Shown piece by piece: positions 1-11,867 of a stretch of DNA of 64,000 bases. Position 1 is the first letter of the stretch; each line of letters opens with the position of its first letter. This DNA comes from Fusarium oxysporum f. sp. lycopersici 4287 (taxonomy: Eukaryota; Ascomycota; Sordariomycetes; Hypocreales; Nectriaceae). The notes under the pieces are model-generated. The model searched no databases. It saw nothing but the letters and a program-made list of their open reading frames with translations, and was not told where the DNA came from. A program made the position numbers and the translations under genes. The DNA lies in the NCBI RefSeq assembly GCF_000149955.1, contig NC_030986.1, forward strand, positions 3,597,185 to 3,661,184, written 5' to 3'.

Positions 1-877
1 TTACGTGGTAGATGGTCTCGTCGCTGAGGTACTTGGCGGGGATGACCTTCTTGATGATCTTCTCCTTGATCTCCTTGCGGAGCTCCTCAGTGGAGATATC
101 GGGAGAGTGCTGAGCAGAGACAACAACGGTGTGGACGCGCTGAGGGACAACGGCACCGTTGTCGTGCTTGTACTCAATGGTGACCTGGGTCTTGGTGTCG
201 GGTCGGAGCCAGGGCAGAGAACCGTCGCGGCGAGCAGCGGACATGGCAGCGTTCAGCTTGTGGGCGAAGAGGAGAGTGAGGGGGAAGAGCTCGGGTGTCT
301 CGTCAGTGGCATAACCGAACATGATACCCTGGTCACCAGCACCGAGCTGCTCGAGAGCCTTCTCGTAGTGAAGACCCTGAGCGATATCGGGAGACTGCTG
401 CTCAATGGCGACGAGCAAGTTGCAGGTCTTGTAGTCAAAACCCTTGGCAGAGTCATCATAGCCGATGTCCTTGATGGCGTCACGGACGACCTTCTGGTAG
501 TCGAGCTTGGCCTGGGTGGTGATCTCACCGAAGACCATGATCATACCGGTCTTGGTGGCAGTCTCGCAAGCAACCTTGGAGAGGGGATCCTCCCTGAGGC
601 AAGCATCGAGGATAGCGTCGGAAACCTGATCAGCGATCTTGTCGGGGTGGCCCTCACCGACGGACTCGGACTGGTTGGTTGTCAGTGACTGGACTGCGGG
701 ATAATAAGACCTCGGTACAAGGTCACATTGATAGATCCGATAAGGGATCGCTCAGATGTGAGCTGCGCAATAGGGGGGTCGGGAGGGACCTACGGTGAAG
801 AGGAAAGAACCCTCGTTGTAGTGCTTCCATGAGGAGAGCTCGGCGTGAACGCCGTTGGTGCCGTTGGTAGCAGACAT
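1..877 (-). CDS. SAM2: S-adenosylmethionine synthetase (N-terminal part, cut by window start)
   Basis: Makes S-adenosylmethionine, the general methyl donor, from methionine and ATP in the cytosol. Exon 1 (877-794) encodes 28 residues beginning [10 protein letters not shown] and ending GSFLFT. Exon 2 starts at 670 and runs off the window. Joining them gives [15 protein letters not shown], the family's highly conserved N-terminal ATP/methionine-binding motif, and [12 protein letters not shown] is also present. About 251 of the usual ~390-400 residues are visible. The intron (793-671) starts GTAGGT and has a CTGAC branch-like sequence about 10 bases before the acceptor. An in-frame AG 18 bases upstream would insert six residues and break the conserved motif, so I rejected it. 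The last bases at the window edge read CAC GTAA, so a second intron could begin at position 4. The SAM1/SAM2 distinction cannot be made here. The family assignment is very secure. Confidence 0.96.
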
Positions 878-2718
878 TGTGAGGATTAGGTGAAGAAGGA
901 GAAGGATGTGAGAGAAAGAGGTAACGGTTAAAGCTGGGCAGACCCGGACAAGTCTGTTTATTTGGTGACGATGGAGTTGAGGTCACTGAAACGACTGAGT
1001 GTTAGAATGAACCGACAATGGAGAGCAATTGGAACAAGGACATACCAAGTAAAAAGGGCGCTGAAGAAGGGAGGAAGTAGGAAGAGGATGAAGAAGGGAA
1101 AAGCAGAAAAAGATTCGAAGCGGGAGCGGGAGGTAGTAGTACCTTAAAGAAAAAGGCGGGAAGGAGGGGGATGTGCGAATACGTTGTTGCAGGCTTTATT
1201 ATGAGCGAAGTGGGGGGTGGGAATTTTCCTTACCACAAGGTCGGAGAGATTTATGTAGGTACCTTGGCTCGGGCAGTTTTTTCTTTCGTCCTTTCTTCCA
1301 GATTTTGTAGACAATTGCCAGGATGAGCTTACTCGCGACTTGTGCAATGACTCGGTTTACGCCCATATGACTACAATCTCAATGTACCCGTCGAACATTG
1401 CCCAATGCTACAGTACAATGGCTTCTCAATGAAAAGGTGGGGATCGACAAAAAAATAGTGCCTGCTCGTTTTTTTTTTTTTTGTTGAACGGCCCTCGGTC
1501 GCGATTGTCCAAATCTACAGGGTCCGAAGTCATAAGAGGGTACCTGTATTAGTATGGGGAAATAGCGTGAAGCACAGGTACACTGCTTATCGCATGGGTA
1601 GGCTTTCGGTGGCCGCTACCCTTGGCGATGGAGGGGTAAATGACACTTGGAAAGAGAGAAAAGGCACGTTCTTCGGAAGCCGAAATTTGCGGCAGTATTG
1701 CGCCATCGCACCTGCCGTCAATTGCAGACAGTGCCTGCCAGTGTTCGGAATACAGGAAAACATATGTCCTTCTCAAGTGTTGACATTGTGGAACATCCTC
1801 TTTCTTTTACGAATACCTAACTTATGAAATGTATTCCTAAGCTTCAATTACTAAGGTAGTCCTAAGTCTGAGCAATGGGTTCTCATAGATTGAGTTGTTG
1901 AGGTCTTAACTCTACATGTTAATCTCGCTTTTCTTGCACCCTCTCGCTAACCCGAGCTCATCAATGCAGTTGCAATCCGTCCTCACTCGTACTCGTCTCC
2001 CCGCTTCCCGTCAATCCCCTCATCTAAGTTAGGATATCCGGTTGTAGGAACAATGGGCCATGAGTTGCCGAACCTATCAGCCGCAATCCTTCCAAGAATA
2101 ATCCTTGACCAATTCCCTGACTGATTTTCATACACGTGCACCAGCATCCGGAGAAGATAGTCGAGTGGATGTCAATGAAAAGGTGTCTCTACTAACGTAA
2201 AAAAGTTATCATGATGGCCCCGAGTCTAGGCATGATAACCTAGTACATGTACAGTAATGGCGGGGCAGATAGCTTCACACGAGAGGCCAAAAGAGAAAAA
2301 GAGGCTGAGAAACGACTTTTTTTTTTATGGCGCCGGAGCAGGAGGGGCAAAAACGGCGAGGAAAAGAAGGTGTGAAAAAATCCGAACTTTTACCCCACCA
2401 TTCAGGTTCCCTTCCAGAACATGTCAAAAATTCACTACCTCGTACAAGCTCGTCACCATCATCACATCGAGAAGTGTAATCCTCATCGATATCCAAACAA
2501 CGAGATATAACCGACGTTGAACCTTGGCTATACGGTGCAGAGCTATCACTTTCTGTCATACTCTTCTGCTAGATCGGCTCCCCTCTATCTCAAGCAAGCG
2601 GGGCTGCTTAGAATCTGTAGCTACCTAGTAGCTTCGACCCTGGAGCTATCAAATCGGATCTTGGCCCTTGTTCTTGACAACCAAAACAAACAACGTACAA
2701 CATCTTAGTATCTTCAAC
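878..2718. other. Intergenic: divergent promoter region of the SAM synthetase and GPN3 genes
   Basis: This 1.8 kb lies between two divergently transcribed genes. It holds a run of 14 T near 1469-1482 and scattered GGTACC motifs (for example around 1257). No ORF has recognisable protein character. It presumably carries both promoters and 5' leaders. I see no RNA gene or repeat of note. Confidence 0.6.
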
Positions 2719-3778
2719 ATGAGCAAGTTCGGTGCCATGATCATGGGCCCTGCGGGCGCGGGCAAGGTACGTGGGATTGCCCTTTGCTTTAGCTTCTGTT
2801 CTGCGATACCGCCTCTTGTTGCATCATCGTTCTCATCATGCTGTCCTGGATCGCGTGCTGGTCTTTTTTGTTCCCAACATTCATCAATGCGCCCCAACTA
2901 ACTTTGCATTCTGTCGCGTCTAGTCAACTTTCTGTGCCGCCCTAATCACTCATCTTAATCTTAATCGCCGTTCTGCCTTTTACATCAACCTTGACCCTGC
3001 CGCCGAATCATTTGAGCATGAACCAGATCTTGACATCAAAGAGCTTATTTCTCTCAAAGATGCTATGGAGGAGGTTGGCCTCGGACCTAACGGTGGCCTG
3101 ATCTATTGCTTTGAGTTCCTCATGGAGAACCTCGACTGGTTGACCGAAGCTCTCGACAGTCTGACCGAGGAATATCTCATTATCTTCGACATGCCTGGTC
3201 AGATCGAGTTATACACACATGTCCCTATTCTACCGGCTCTGGTCAAATTTCTGTCCCAGCCGGGCTCTCTTGACATCCGCATGGCCGCTGTCTATCTCCT
3301 CGAAGCCACATTCGTTGTCGATCGAGCAAAGTTTTTCTCTGGTACCCTTAGTGCCATGAGTGCCATGCTCATGCTCGAGGTGCCACACATCAACATCCTG
3401 TCCAAGATGGATCTCGTTAAGGGTCAAGTGAAGAAGAAGGATCTCAAGCGCTTCCTCACACCTGACGTGGGTCTGCTCGACGATGACCCCATCGAGCGTG
3501 CGCGTCGTGTTACAGAGGGTCCTGAAGCCGAAGATGACGAGTCAAAGGCACCTGACGAGAAGGAACAAGTAATGAAGGGTGCTAGTTTCCGACGACTGAA
3601 CCGAGCTGTGGCTGGCTTGATCGAGAGCTTCAGTATGATCAACTATCTCAGGCTAGACGTGACCAACGAGGACAGCGTCGGTGCTATTCTGAGCTACATT
3701 GACGACTGCATACAGTTCCACGAAGCTCAGGATCCCAAAGAGCCCCATGATGAGGAATTTGAGGATCATGACGACTAG
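2719..3778 (+). CDS. GPN3: GPN-loop GTPase 3
   Basis: A GPN-loop GTPase that, by family knowledge, helps assembly and nuclear import of RNA polymerase II and binding to other GPN proteins. Exon 1 (2719-2766, 16 codons) ends in the P-loop GPAGAGK, and exon 2 (2924-3778) continues STFCAAL, so the intron (2767-2923, GTACGT...CTAG) splits the nucleotide-binding loop. Predicted length is 300 residues, in the usual range. The family-defining Gly-Pro-Asn loop is visible (GLGPNGGLIY, about residue 70), as are FDMPGQIELY (switch II, G3) and the LSKMDLV (N/TKxD-like G4) element. The C-terminus is acidic. GPN3 fits better than GPN1/2 because of the length and the lack of a long C-terminal extension. The gene is convergent with the APQ12-like gene, 365 bases apart. 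Confidence 0.93.
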
Positions 3779-4143
3779 TGTGGATATAATGGCAAATGGA
3801 GAACCTGAGAAAAGAGAAATCTGTGGTATCTTGATAGTAGTATTGCATAGCGCCGGCGTTACTGATTGCTTCTCATGGTCTGAGATTGAATTGAGCTTGG
3901 ACGTGATGTGTCACAGTCTCGCTCTTTTTCCTAACCTGCCCCTTTCCACCTCTTTCGTGATAATCGTAAGAATGATGCTGATGGGTGTGTTATGTTGTAT
4001 GGTCATGATATATCCATGCTCTGTTTTTGGTGCTTTCCTTGATGTTCCGTCTTCTGGGGGTATTCAAACGTGTCGGGTCGTATGCAAAGCAGCCATTGCT
4101 GTATATTCGCCGTCCACATAGATTCGTTCTGTATGGACGTCGC
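3779..4143. other. Intergenic: convergent 3' regions
   Basis: The 365 bases between the stop codons of GPN3 and the APQ12-like gene hold only presumed 3' untranslated sequence. No separate element was recognised. Confidence 0.6.
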
Positions 4144-4683
4144 TTATCTCGATCGTCGTCCAGAAGCCGTGCCTCTGGTTCCGGCCATGCCCTGTTGCGC
4201 CTCGTAGCGATCATACTCCTGCAGCCAAACATCCTTGACAACGGCCAGGTATCCCACGATCTTGCCGCCCATGACAGCCATATCCCTTGCACTCTCAAAG
4301 ACACCACGCTCCCAGATCCACGCTGCAAGAGCAAGTAGAAAAGCCCAAGTCGCGATGCGCATAGCCATGCGCGTCCACCACATGAGCAGACGACGAATCC
4401 AATTGAGAATTATTACAACAGTGGCGAGTACAACCAGCGATGCAATCACGCCGACGAGGCCTTGGTTTTCTGCTAGTACGATCATGACGCGATCAAATAG
4501 CGGCTCGAGAAGAGGCGCAGCCGTGTCGAGAAGATTCTGCGCTTGGTCGAGGACGTTGCGCGCGATGATTTGGACGGGCGAGCGTGGGTGCAGGATGTGC
4601 TTTTGGATAGAATCGGCGAGCTCTGGGGGGAGCAGCGCTGTAAGGAGGTGCGTTGCCAGCGTTGGGGGTTCCACGGAGGGCAT
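4144..4683 (-). CDS. APQ12: APQ12-like nuclear-envelope / nuclear pore biogenesis membrane protein
   Basis: A single-exon ORF of 179 residues. The middle contains two adjacent hydrophobic stretches (about residues 76-95, rich in V/L/I/A, and 108-126, including ATWAFLLALAAW) separated by a short basic linker with RRLLMWW, which fits a membrane hairpin. An amphipathic, proline-rich N-terminus and a short basic C-tail complete it. Yeast Apq12 is a small two-membrane-segment protein of the ER/nuclear envelope that affects nuclear pore assembly, membrane fluidity and mRNA export; filamentous fungal homologues have this length and the pattern of a hairpin followed by a WxxxRGV element (here WIWERGVFES). 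The assignment rests on topology and partial motif resemblance, so it is probable, not certain. Confidence 0.68.
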   Translation of the reverse strand: MPSVEPPTLATHLLTALLPPELADSIQKHILHPRSPVQIIARNVLDQAQNLLDTAAPLLEPLFDRVMIVLAENQGLVGVIASLVVLATVVIILNWIRRLLMWWTRMAMRIATWAFLLALAAWIWERGVFESARDMAVMGGKIVGYLAVVKDVWLQEYDRYEAQQGMAGTRGTASGRRSR

Positions 4684-5597
4684 TTCGGCGATAATTTGTG
4701 ATGGGAATCCTGTCGGTGTAAGGTTTGAGTTTGAGTTTGTTGATGCTGGTGGGGGAAATGTTGTTTCGTGGCTTTTCTGTGCGAGCGTCCAGGGTAGTTG
4801 TGAAGGGAAAGTTGCGGTCTAAGATACCTAGCTCAGGTAAGCATTAACTACTACTTGCCCCTTTGTTTACTGGAACGTGACTTGATACATGAAGTGGCCT
4901 GAGATTTACTTAAGTTCTGATAGAAATATTACTGCAATGTGAATATTTATTAGACTACTCTTCACAGGATGACTCGATTTCATCTTATGTTGACTAGGGT
5001 AGTTATACTCTGGAGGTATGATTTCAGAATATATCAGCATGAGTGTTCAAAGACGGTTGTAAGGCACCGGTACGACGACGGGTACTATGATATAATAGTA
5101 CAGTTTAAGCGAATGGAAATGGAGATCTATTAACCATAACACAACAATGAACAGTCTGCACTCGATCATATTCACAGCCTTACCTACCATTTTTTGAACA
5201 TATCTGAGTCTATCACATGCAAAATGGTGCAATCTTAACTAAGGGTCTAAAAGGGTCAAGATCACAGCACGGACCAACATGCGCAAACAGCACGCGAGCA
5301 TGCCATAGACGGTCTGAGTGCCATGAATTGATAAGTGAAATATGTCGTGATTGAAGATATAAAAAAGTCCTGTAAAGGTCATGATTTTAAGAATAAATAA
5401 GGAAGCAAATCGCTAGACTTGAAGGGTATCGAAAATAACCTGGTCTCATCCAAGACAGGTCTCAACTCCGTCTGCTCAAAACCAGAGCATCATCATATGT
5501 GATAATATCCCTATCCACCTCCATGTAAAGCGCCATGCAAGAAAAATACCACCTCTTCGAAATACTTGGCCTGGTAAAAGTGTTCGGGCAACTATAC
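4684..5597. other. Intergenic: AT-rich spacer
   Basis: These 914 bases lie between the APQ12-like start and the stop of the disordered coiled-coil gene. The sequence is relatively AT-rich, and the ORFs are short with no protein-like character. It should hold the APQ12-like promoter and the 3' region of the gene to the right. Confidence 0.6.
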
Positions 5598-8353
5598 TCA
5601 CCCTTCAAGCCCCTCAAGAATGCGTCGCGCAGCATCAATTCTCCTACGGTACATGCGTGCCTCTGTACCAGCTCTCGATGACTCTGTCAATCCTAGGACA
5701 CACTTCCCAAGACTGGCCACAAGTCTCTCGACCAAGATCTGACTTTCTTTGTCAAGCCCTTGTACAGCGGAAGTATTGCCGTTCTTTTGTCCACCTTCAA
5801 TACCGCCCAACCCGGCTGCTTCATTAAGGAGACTTTCGGATATCTGCCTGAGCTCCGAGTCAGGTGATCCCCCGGGGGTACCTGTCGGTGTCAAGATCCC
5901 GTTGGTTCCCTTAGACTTGTCTACGAGAGGGAAGCTTCGGTTTGTCCCTGTCGACCCGAAAGATGACATCGAAGGCCGATGGCGTGCGTAGGTAGCTGCG
6001 CTGCTACTAGGTCGACGAACCACGGTGTTGCGCCGGGGATGGCTTTGGTGATAATCGACAGAGCCGTTTCTCGAAGGGGCTCCTGATCGAGGGAACTTGA
6101 AGTTACCAAATGTTGCCCGTTTCGAGCTCAGGGGCGCGTCCGAATCTCCTGGCATGATGATGATGGTCTCTGTGGCATCCTCAAATTCCGAGTTGCGGCT
6201 CATACGGCCTTCGGTGGCTGTGGCAAAACTGTTAAAGGACGACATAGTATCAACGCTCGGTCTCCTTTCGTGATCAGAATCAGAATCAGGTACAGAAGCG
6301 GGGGCGACGATAGGGCCGCGAGTTGTCTCAACAGAATCACCAGAGCTCACACTGCTCCAGCTCTCTCGTCGATGCTGGCTCATTGTTCCCATTGCTGAGT
6401 GAAGAAAAAAGTGCTCGTAATCGAAGGCATCCTCACGATCCTCGTGAGACACGGGGGTTTGAAAGGCATCATGGTATGATGACTCGCCGCTCTCGCTCTC
6501 AAAATCCACAAACTCGTCGTCGTCATCATCCTCGACATCGTCATTGTACTCTCCATTCTGTAGTCCGTAACCATTTCCCTCCTGCTTAACATCTTCCTCC
6601 TCTTGTTCCAGATCTCCTTCCCACGTTTCGCCGTCATCATTCATGTCGTCATTTTCTTGCACTTGCGTTTGCACTTGAATGCCATCTCCAAGATCGGGTT
6701 CCGCTTCAAATTGAGGCGAACCACTCTGCTCTTGAGCCACAACTACGCCCGGCGCGTCAGAAGTGCGAGGGCCATGTTCAGCTCCAGCATCTAACGTTTT
6801 CGCTGATTCTTCAGAGGGTTCCTTCGAGCCCTCCTTAGGCGACATTTGATCATTTACATTGTCCTTAGGCGACCCCTGGTTCCAGGGCGCTTGCCAGGCG
6901 GGAGTTTCCGGAGTAGTCTCTTGTGATGTTCGAGACTCTGGAAGTCCTTGATCCCATCTCGCGTGAGTAAACGGGCTGGGAGTCCTGAGGCTCTGCAGAC
7001 TACGGCGTTTCAAGCTGTCAGCCCGTGCTTGCTCTTTGAGACTGGAAATCTTTCCTCTCAGATCCTTCATCTGATGCTTCAAGTCACGAACCTGAGCTAC
7101 AGATGCGGACCGAGGCATATCTGTATCCGTCATGGAACCGAACGTGGGGCTCAACTGATTATAGAGATGAGAGCTGCGTCGGCTGTCTCCATTTGCACCG
7201 CCTTCGTCTTCACTCAAAGTTTCCAGCATGGGATCAAGAGTCGTGGGACTCCTGTGAGAGGTGGCGCCGTATCCAATCCCGAGAGCATCGGCACTTCTTG
7301 ATGAAGTCAATGGCTGCCGATAACCCCCAGCAGCACCCAAGGCGCTAGCAGAGCGTTGCGGGAAGCCTGGGCTGGCAAGGCCGTTTTGTGAACTAGTTTC
7401 GCTAAGATTTCTAGAGTGCCCTTGACTCGAGCTCAAAGGGATGGTAGACTCTCTCAAGGACGTTGCAGGTCGAACAATTGGCGGAGAAGGGGTTGACCCA
7501 TCGGACATCGGAGTAAATAAAGAGCTTCTTGCCCTTGACAGGTTGCCCTCCATCGTCTGCAGTCTTGTTAGCATTGCGCACTCATTATTTAGCTGGACAA
7601 TGTGACGCCCACCGTTAATCTTTGCTTCGCATTTGCCAGAATCTGTTCTGCCCTATCACTAAGAGAACTGGTTGAATAGCGCTGCTCGGTGGCTTCCTGA
7701 GTACGAGCTATGCGCGGAACCCTGGGTTCTCGTACAGCTGTACCCTCAACATATGAAGATGCCATGCTCTCCTCATCGTCGCCCTGGAAGTTGACGTCGT
7801 CGACGCTGACTGAATCGTCAAAATCCCCGAAAGGCGCAGCGCGGCCTTGCGAAGTAATTGTACTGTTGGAGTCGATCGAAGATTTCCTCTCCCGCTGCAG
7901 AATTTGCGATCGCGATTTGATGCGGGTTACCCCCGTTGTTGGGGATGAGCCCAATACGTGATCATCATTGCTGTAAACGGACAAATGCGCCGAACCGCGG
8001 CGTCCTCCTTTTCCTACCACGCTTTCAACTTCTGTCACCTCACCAATGTCTGATAGCATAGTTCCATTTCCATATATGATGGGCGTTGAGGGGGCAATTG
8101 GTCCAGCGATAAATTGGTTTTGCGAAGAAGGGAGGTGGAAGCGCATGTCACTGGTCTGAGCATTATTCCACATCCTTATGGGTGACTGTGAACGCTCATC
8201 AAGGGAAACATCGCAATCGTAGTCGGGCAAGATCATGTCGGGATTCGTGAGTGTCGGTGAACCAGGGACTGGCCCGTAGTTCAGTGAAGAACCCGAGCCA
8301 GACTTGCCATGGCGGACATCGCGACTGTAGTTGGGGAAGGTCTGCGCTGCCAT
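5598..8353 (-). CDS. Large disordered protein with a central coiled coil, function unknown
   Basis: Two exons (8353-7613 and 7556-5598) give about 899 residues. The 56-base intron starts GTGGGC, has a GCTAAC branch-like sequence and ends CTGCAG; it joins ILANAKQRLT to TMEGNLSRARSSL. This junction is alpha-helical and looks like the protein's conserved core. Further on there is a second helical segment (VRDLKHQMKDLRGKISSLKEQ). A long, very acidic tract rich in D/E (encoded about 6520-6680) follows, and the C-terminus has a helical block (LVERLVASLGKCVLGLTE, then RMYRRRIDAARRILEGLEG). The rest is Ser/Pro/Thr-rich and probably disordered, with many possible phosphorylation sites. It has no signal peptide or membrane span. 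I do not recognise a named family and assign no function; a cytoskeletal, septal or polarity role is only a guess from composition. Confidence 0.85.
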
Positions 8354-10476
8354 GATTTCTATACCGGGGTTGGCTGATACCAGAGGCGAGGCAGTCGAGT
8401 TACTCGGGATGTAGAGTGTTCAGTCGGCAGTATTCTGTCTCGTCTCGCAGCACGCCTGAGAAGCTACCGGCTGATTTTTAGGACACGGTACTTGGACAGG
8501 CCCTTACGTATCGGTCTCAGCTCGGTTGCGCACGCGAGTGGGCTTGTAGGAGGCTTTGTTGTGTTTCTTGTTTATGTTAGTGTGCGCAGTCCGTGATTCG
8601 GTAGAATTAGAGACAATGTCTCGAGGGTTGAGAGTTTGCCAGTCGAAAAGAAGAGTAGCGTGGCGCAAAAAATTAGGTAGAGATGCCGATCAGACAAAGA
8701 AAAGACGTAGTCGAGCGAGTAAGGAGCGAATGAATGAGCGTGTCGTTGATTTGGTAAGTAGAGCCGAGCAAAGCGAAGAACAAGGTTCTATTCGCAAAGG
8801 GCGCAGTCAGCCAGAAACCTAATTAGGCATGAGAAATGAGTGAGGAGAGCATCCAAAAGTTGGGATGTGGAAAAAAGCAATGGATGGACGGAAAGAGCGA
8901 CTGATAGGTTGTGATGGATGTTGGGGTTCCGTCCATAAATTGAATGAACCGTAATCGAGTGAGGTACGTACCCTTTTAATTGAACCTGCAGATGCCCGGA
9001 CCTCTTGAGACTTCTATGAACTCCACAGCTTAACAATGGATGGGTGCTTATAATGAACAATAACGGAATTATAAAGGTCAAGCACGATGATGCTTGTTTA
9101 TGAGGACTTTATGGAGAGGCTGTTGACTTCAGGTGATCAACAGAAACCCAATTGCGCAGTTTATCACTTCAACAATGACGAACAAAACCTTGGAATGCAT
9201 TCTTCAATCTTTGGCGTCGGCGCCCAGTTTTAGATGCAGTGAACCGCTGCTAAATCAAGGGACTGACCCGAAAAAGAAATGACCACTAGGCCGTTGAGCA
9301 AAACGGGAAATATGGGGGAACCCGCCTTGTTTTGCTGCTTGTTTGAGGCGTTTAGTTTTGCTCTAGTCCCATCCTGAGACCTTGATTGGCGGTAGCCAAA
9401 ATGCAGTAAACCAAAGATCGAAACAATGGTTCGTGACGCCGCGCGTAGAGAAAAGACCAACAATGAACAATAAAAGGTTCAAAGGTTTCGCGTAGTACAG
9501 AGATCTGCAGTGAAAGCCTAAGTACAGAGTACCATACGCAAGACACAACTACCTCTGCACGCCGTCCTCCTGAAAAGAAAGGGATACGAGAATACCTGCA
9601 ATAGTACATGACGATATGTGGCCTATCCTCCAATTAGGTTGTATACTCCGGTACTATGGATAAACTAAGTTGATCAATATGTTGCACCAAGTAATTTCCA
9701 TTCCCGTTATAGACCGGGATTAAGGATCAAGAAACCTGGAAGACGCAAGGACTCATTGAAGATAGGGGCGCCAGCTCAACCCACCGCTTCAGCTGTGATA
9801 TGCCTAATTAGGAAAGTTTCCAGAACATGTAGCGAACATCCTAATTAAACTTTGCTACCCCAGGATGAAAAGCCACCTGTTTCATTCATGACAGCAGGCC
9901 GACAAAACACCAAGTACTCTAGTCAATAGTAAACAAAGCAATAAGAATTAGCGTTTTGGAGCGGTGTTTTCGCCCGAGCGGAATCTCAAGGGGGAATCTG
10001 TGTAGATGCAGTAACGTCGTACACTCCATGCGTTACGAAAAGATGGACCAACTATTTCTCGATATCAACATCAAGGACCATGGCGCCGCCCAGAACTGCA
10101 CTTCTTCAATAACCGACGCGCCAGAAAGCCTATGCAGACGAGCGACACTTACATTGCCCAGATAACAACACAGGAATACCAAAAATAGATCATATGATGA
10201 ACTGTAAAACTGCCAGCTGTCCATGTTTCAATGTTTTACATTCGTGACACAACGCCACACACGCTCATGACATTCACGCAAGGGTTTATGTTGAACATGT
10301 CTTTCCAATCATGCCGTCATCCCAGCTTTTTGATATATCCCATCTATGACAACTCCTATAAAAATGCATTTCCTGTTACAGGACGACCAGCCCCGTCGTG
10401 TTTTGTTTTCCATAGTCTAGTTCAAAGCAATCGTAACCTTCTTTTAAAACGTCTTTTCTTTTGCGTTTGAAAGCAT
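8354..10476. other. Intergenic: upstream region of the disordered protein and 3' side of MTD1
   Basis: A 2.1 kb stretch. It contains a 10-base palindrome GGTACGTACC at 8963-8972, about 610 bases upstream of the start of the gene to the left. The ORFs found here (for example on the minus strand at 9352-9633) show no conserved motif, and I regard them as chance. No RNA gene was seen. Confidence 0.55.
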
Positions 10477-11627
10477 TTAGTCGTCAGCGAAAGCCTCAGC
10501 TCGGGCCTCGACGCTCTTCTGCGACTCATCCTTGGAGGGTCGGTTGGCAATGAGGCGCTGACTGGTCAGTACCACAAACTTTGTCATATGGTGGAGGGCA
10601 CTTACAACCAAGTTTCTCAAGAGGATAGCAATGGTAACCTTGCCGACGGATGGCACGTAGATGGAGGCCTTCTCCTTAATGGCGGGACCATCAAAGTTTC
10701 TGTACGAGGAGAAGTTGATGCAGACAGCACCGTCGCGGATGAGCTCGGTGGGTACCTTGAAAGACTCGACGGGAACTCCTCCAATGACAACGTCACTGAG
10801 AGGAAGGCAGTCCTCGAGTTTCCAACCCTCCTTGTCCTCGACCTGGTGGCGGGCCTTCTTGATGCCCTCTCCTCGGGTGAAGATCTGGACACCAGTGACG
10901 TCGACGGAGTAAACGGTGGCGCCATCGTTGGCGAGGAGGGCAGCAAGAGGTCGGCCGTTGACCTCGGATCTGTTGATGACAGTGATAGTCTTTCCGAAAA
11001 GTCGGTTCCCGGAAGCCAGGATGGGGTTGTAGATCTGCAAGTACTCAAGGATCTTGACAACAGCGAGAGGAGTGCATGGAAGGATGGACTTCTTGCGGTT
11101 CTCAGGAGGGTCAATGAAGCGAATGTTGTGGTACATGTTGTGGATGTGCTTGTGTCGAAGACCCTCAACGTCCTTTCCAAGGTCAACAGACTCCTGGATG
11201 TACTTGTCGTGAGAAGGGTTGTTGGGGAAGATAGGGTAGTAGACAATCATGCCGTCGACATTGTCGTCTTCATTGGCCTTCATGATCTCCTCCTCGAGAA
11301 GCTCCTTGTCCACAGTTCGGAGGTCAAAGTTGAATCCGCTATGTTTTACATTAGCGCCAGGTCGAGGGGCAAGCATCACCCGATAGACTGGGCGATATTC
11401 AAGCCACGCAGAGGAATATCTCACTTCTCTTCACAAGTCTTCTTGGACCACTCAGCATACTTTACGGCAGCGGGATCACCGTTGGCGAGGAAAGCAGCCA
11501 GTGTGGGAGTGCAAGGGTTCTCGCCTTGGATCTTGGCCAGTGTGTCCTTGACCTCACTAAGGTAACCCTTGGCGATAGTCTCAGCAGTGATGACCTTGCA
11601 GGTCTTGGGGACAGTTGAGGTAGCCAT
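10477..11627 (-). CDS. MTD1: NAD-dependent methylenetetrahydrofolate dehydrogenase
   Basis: Oxidises 5,10-methylene-THF to 5,10-methenyl-THF with NAD+, feeding cytosolic one-carbon units to purine synthesis. Three exons (11627-11425, 11338-10606, 10557-10477) give 338 residues, close to the ~320 of yeast Mtd1. Joints are CEE-N-GFNFDLR (codon split by intron 1) and ILLRNLV-RLIANRPSK. Visible family motifs include DGMIVYYPIF, the IHNMYHNIRF substrate region, PCTPLAVVKILEYL, and VINRSEVNGRPLAALL followed by LSDVVIGGVP of the nucleotide-binding fold. I chose ATG 11627, which gives MATSTVPKTCKV. An in-frame ATG at 11675 would add 16 basic/hydrophobic residues and could be an untranslated leader or, less likely, an organelle signal. 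A CACGTG site lies 235 bases upstream of the chosen start. Confidence 0.95.
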
Positions 11628-11861
11628 TGCAAAGGTTCTCAGACTGCGGAAGCAGGTTATTATCTGAGATCTCATAGTCAGTCACATGTATTGCTTCTCA
11701 ATCTTGTATCTTCTCTTTTGTTCTCTTCTCATGTGAAGTCTATCCCAGGTGAACAAACACACTGAGAAGATCCCCACACTAATCTGGCTCTGAGCCGTAC
11801 TACCAGCATTTTTTGGGGGTGAGGGGGGGAAGAAGCATGATGCCGTCACAGGAACCGTTGG

Positions 11862-11867
11862 CACGTG
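11862..11867. promoter_or_regulatory. E-box CACGTG (TCACGTG on the minus strand) upstream of MTD1
   Basis: A palindromic CACGTG, read as TCACGTGC toward MTD1. In yeast, Cbf1 with Met4/Met28 binds TCACGTG to drive sulfur-amino-acid and one-carbon genes. Its use here is inferred from position alone. A six-base motif is easily found by chance. Confidence 0.3.

Noticed and set aside
5..688. 227-codon plus-strand ORF opposite SAM synthetase
   Set aside because: Its Leu/Gly/Asp/Val-rich composition is the mirror of the highly biased codons of the minus-strand gene, which has clear conserved motifs.
10588..11565. 325-codon plus-strand ORF opposite MTD1
   Set aside because: Again an antisense frame produced by codon bias. 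It crosses the MTD1 introns and has no motif of its own.
1..11627. A one-carbon/methionine gene cluster (SAM synthetase and MTD1)
   Set aside because: Three unrelated genes in mixed orientations separate them; nothing indicates co-regulation beyond one E-box.
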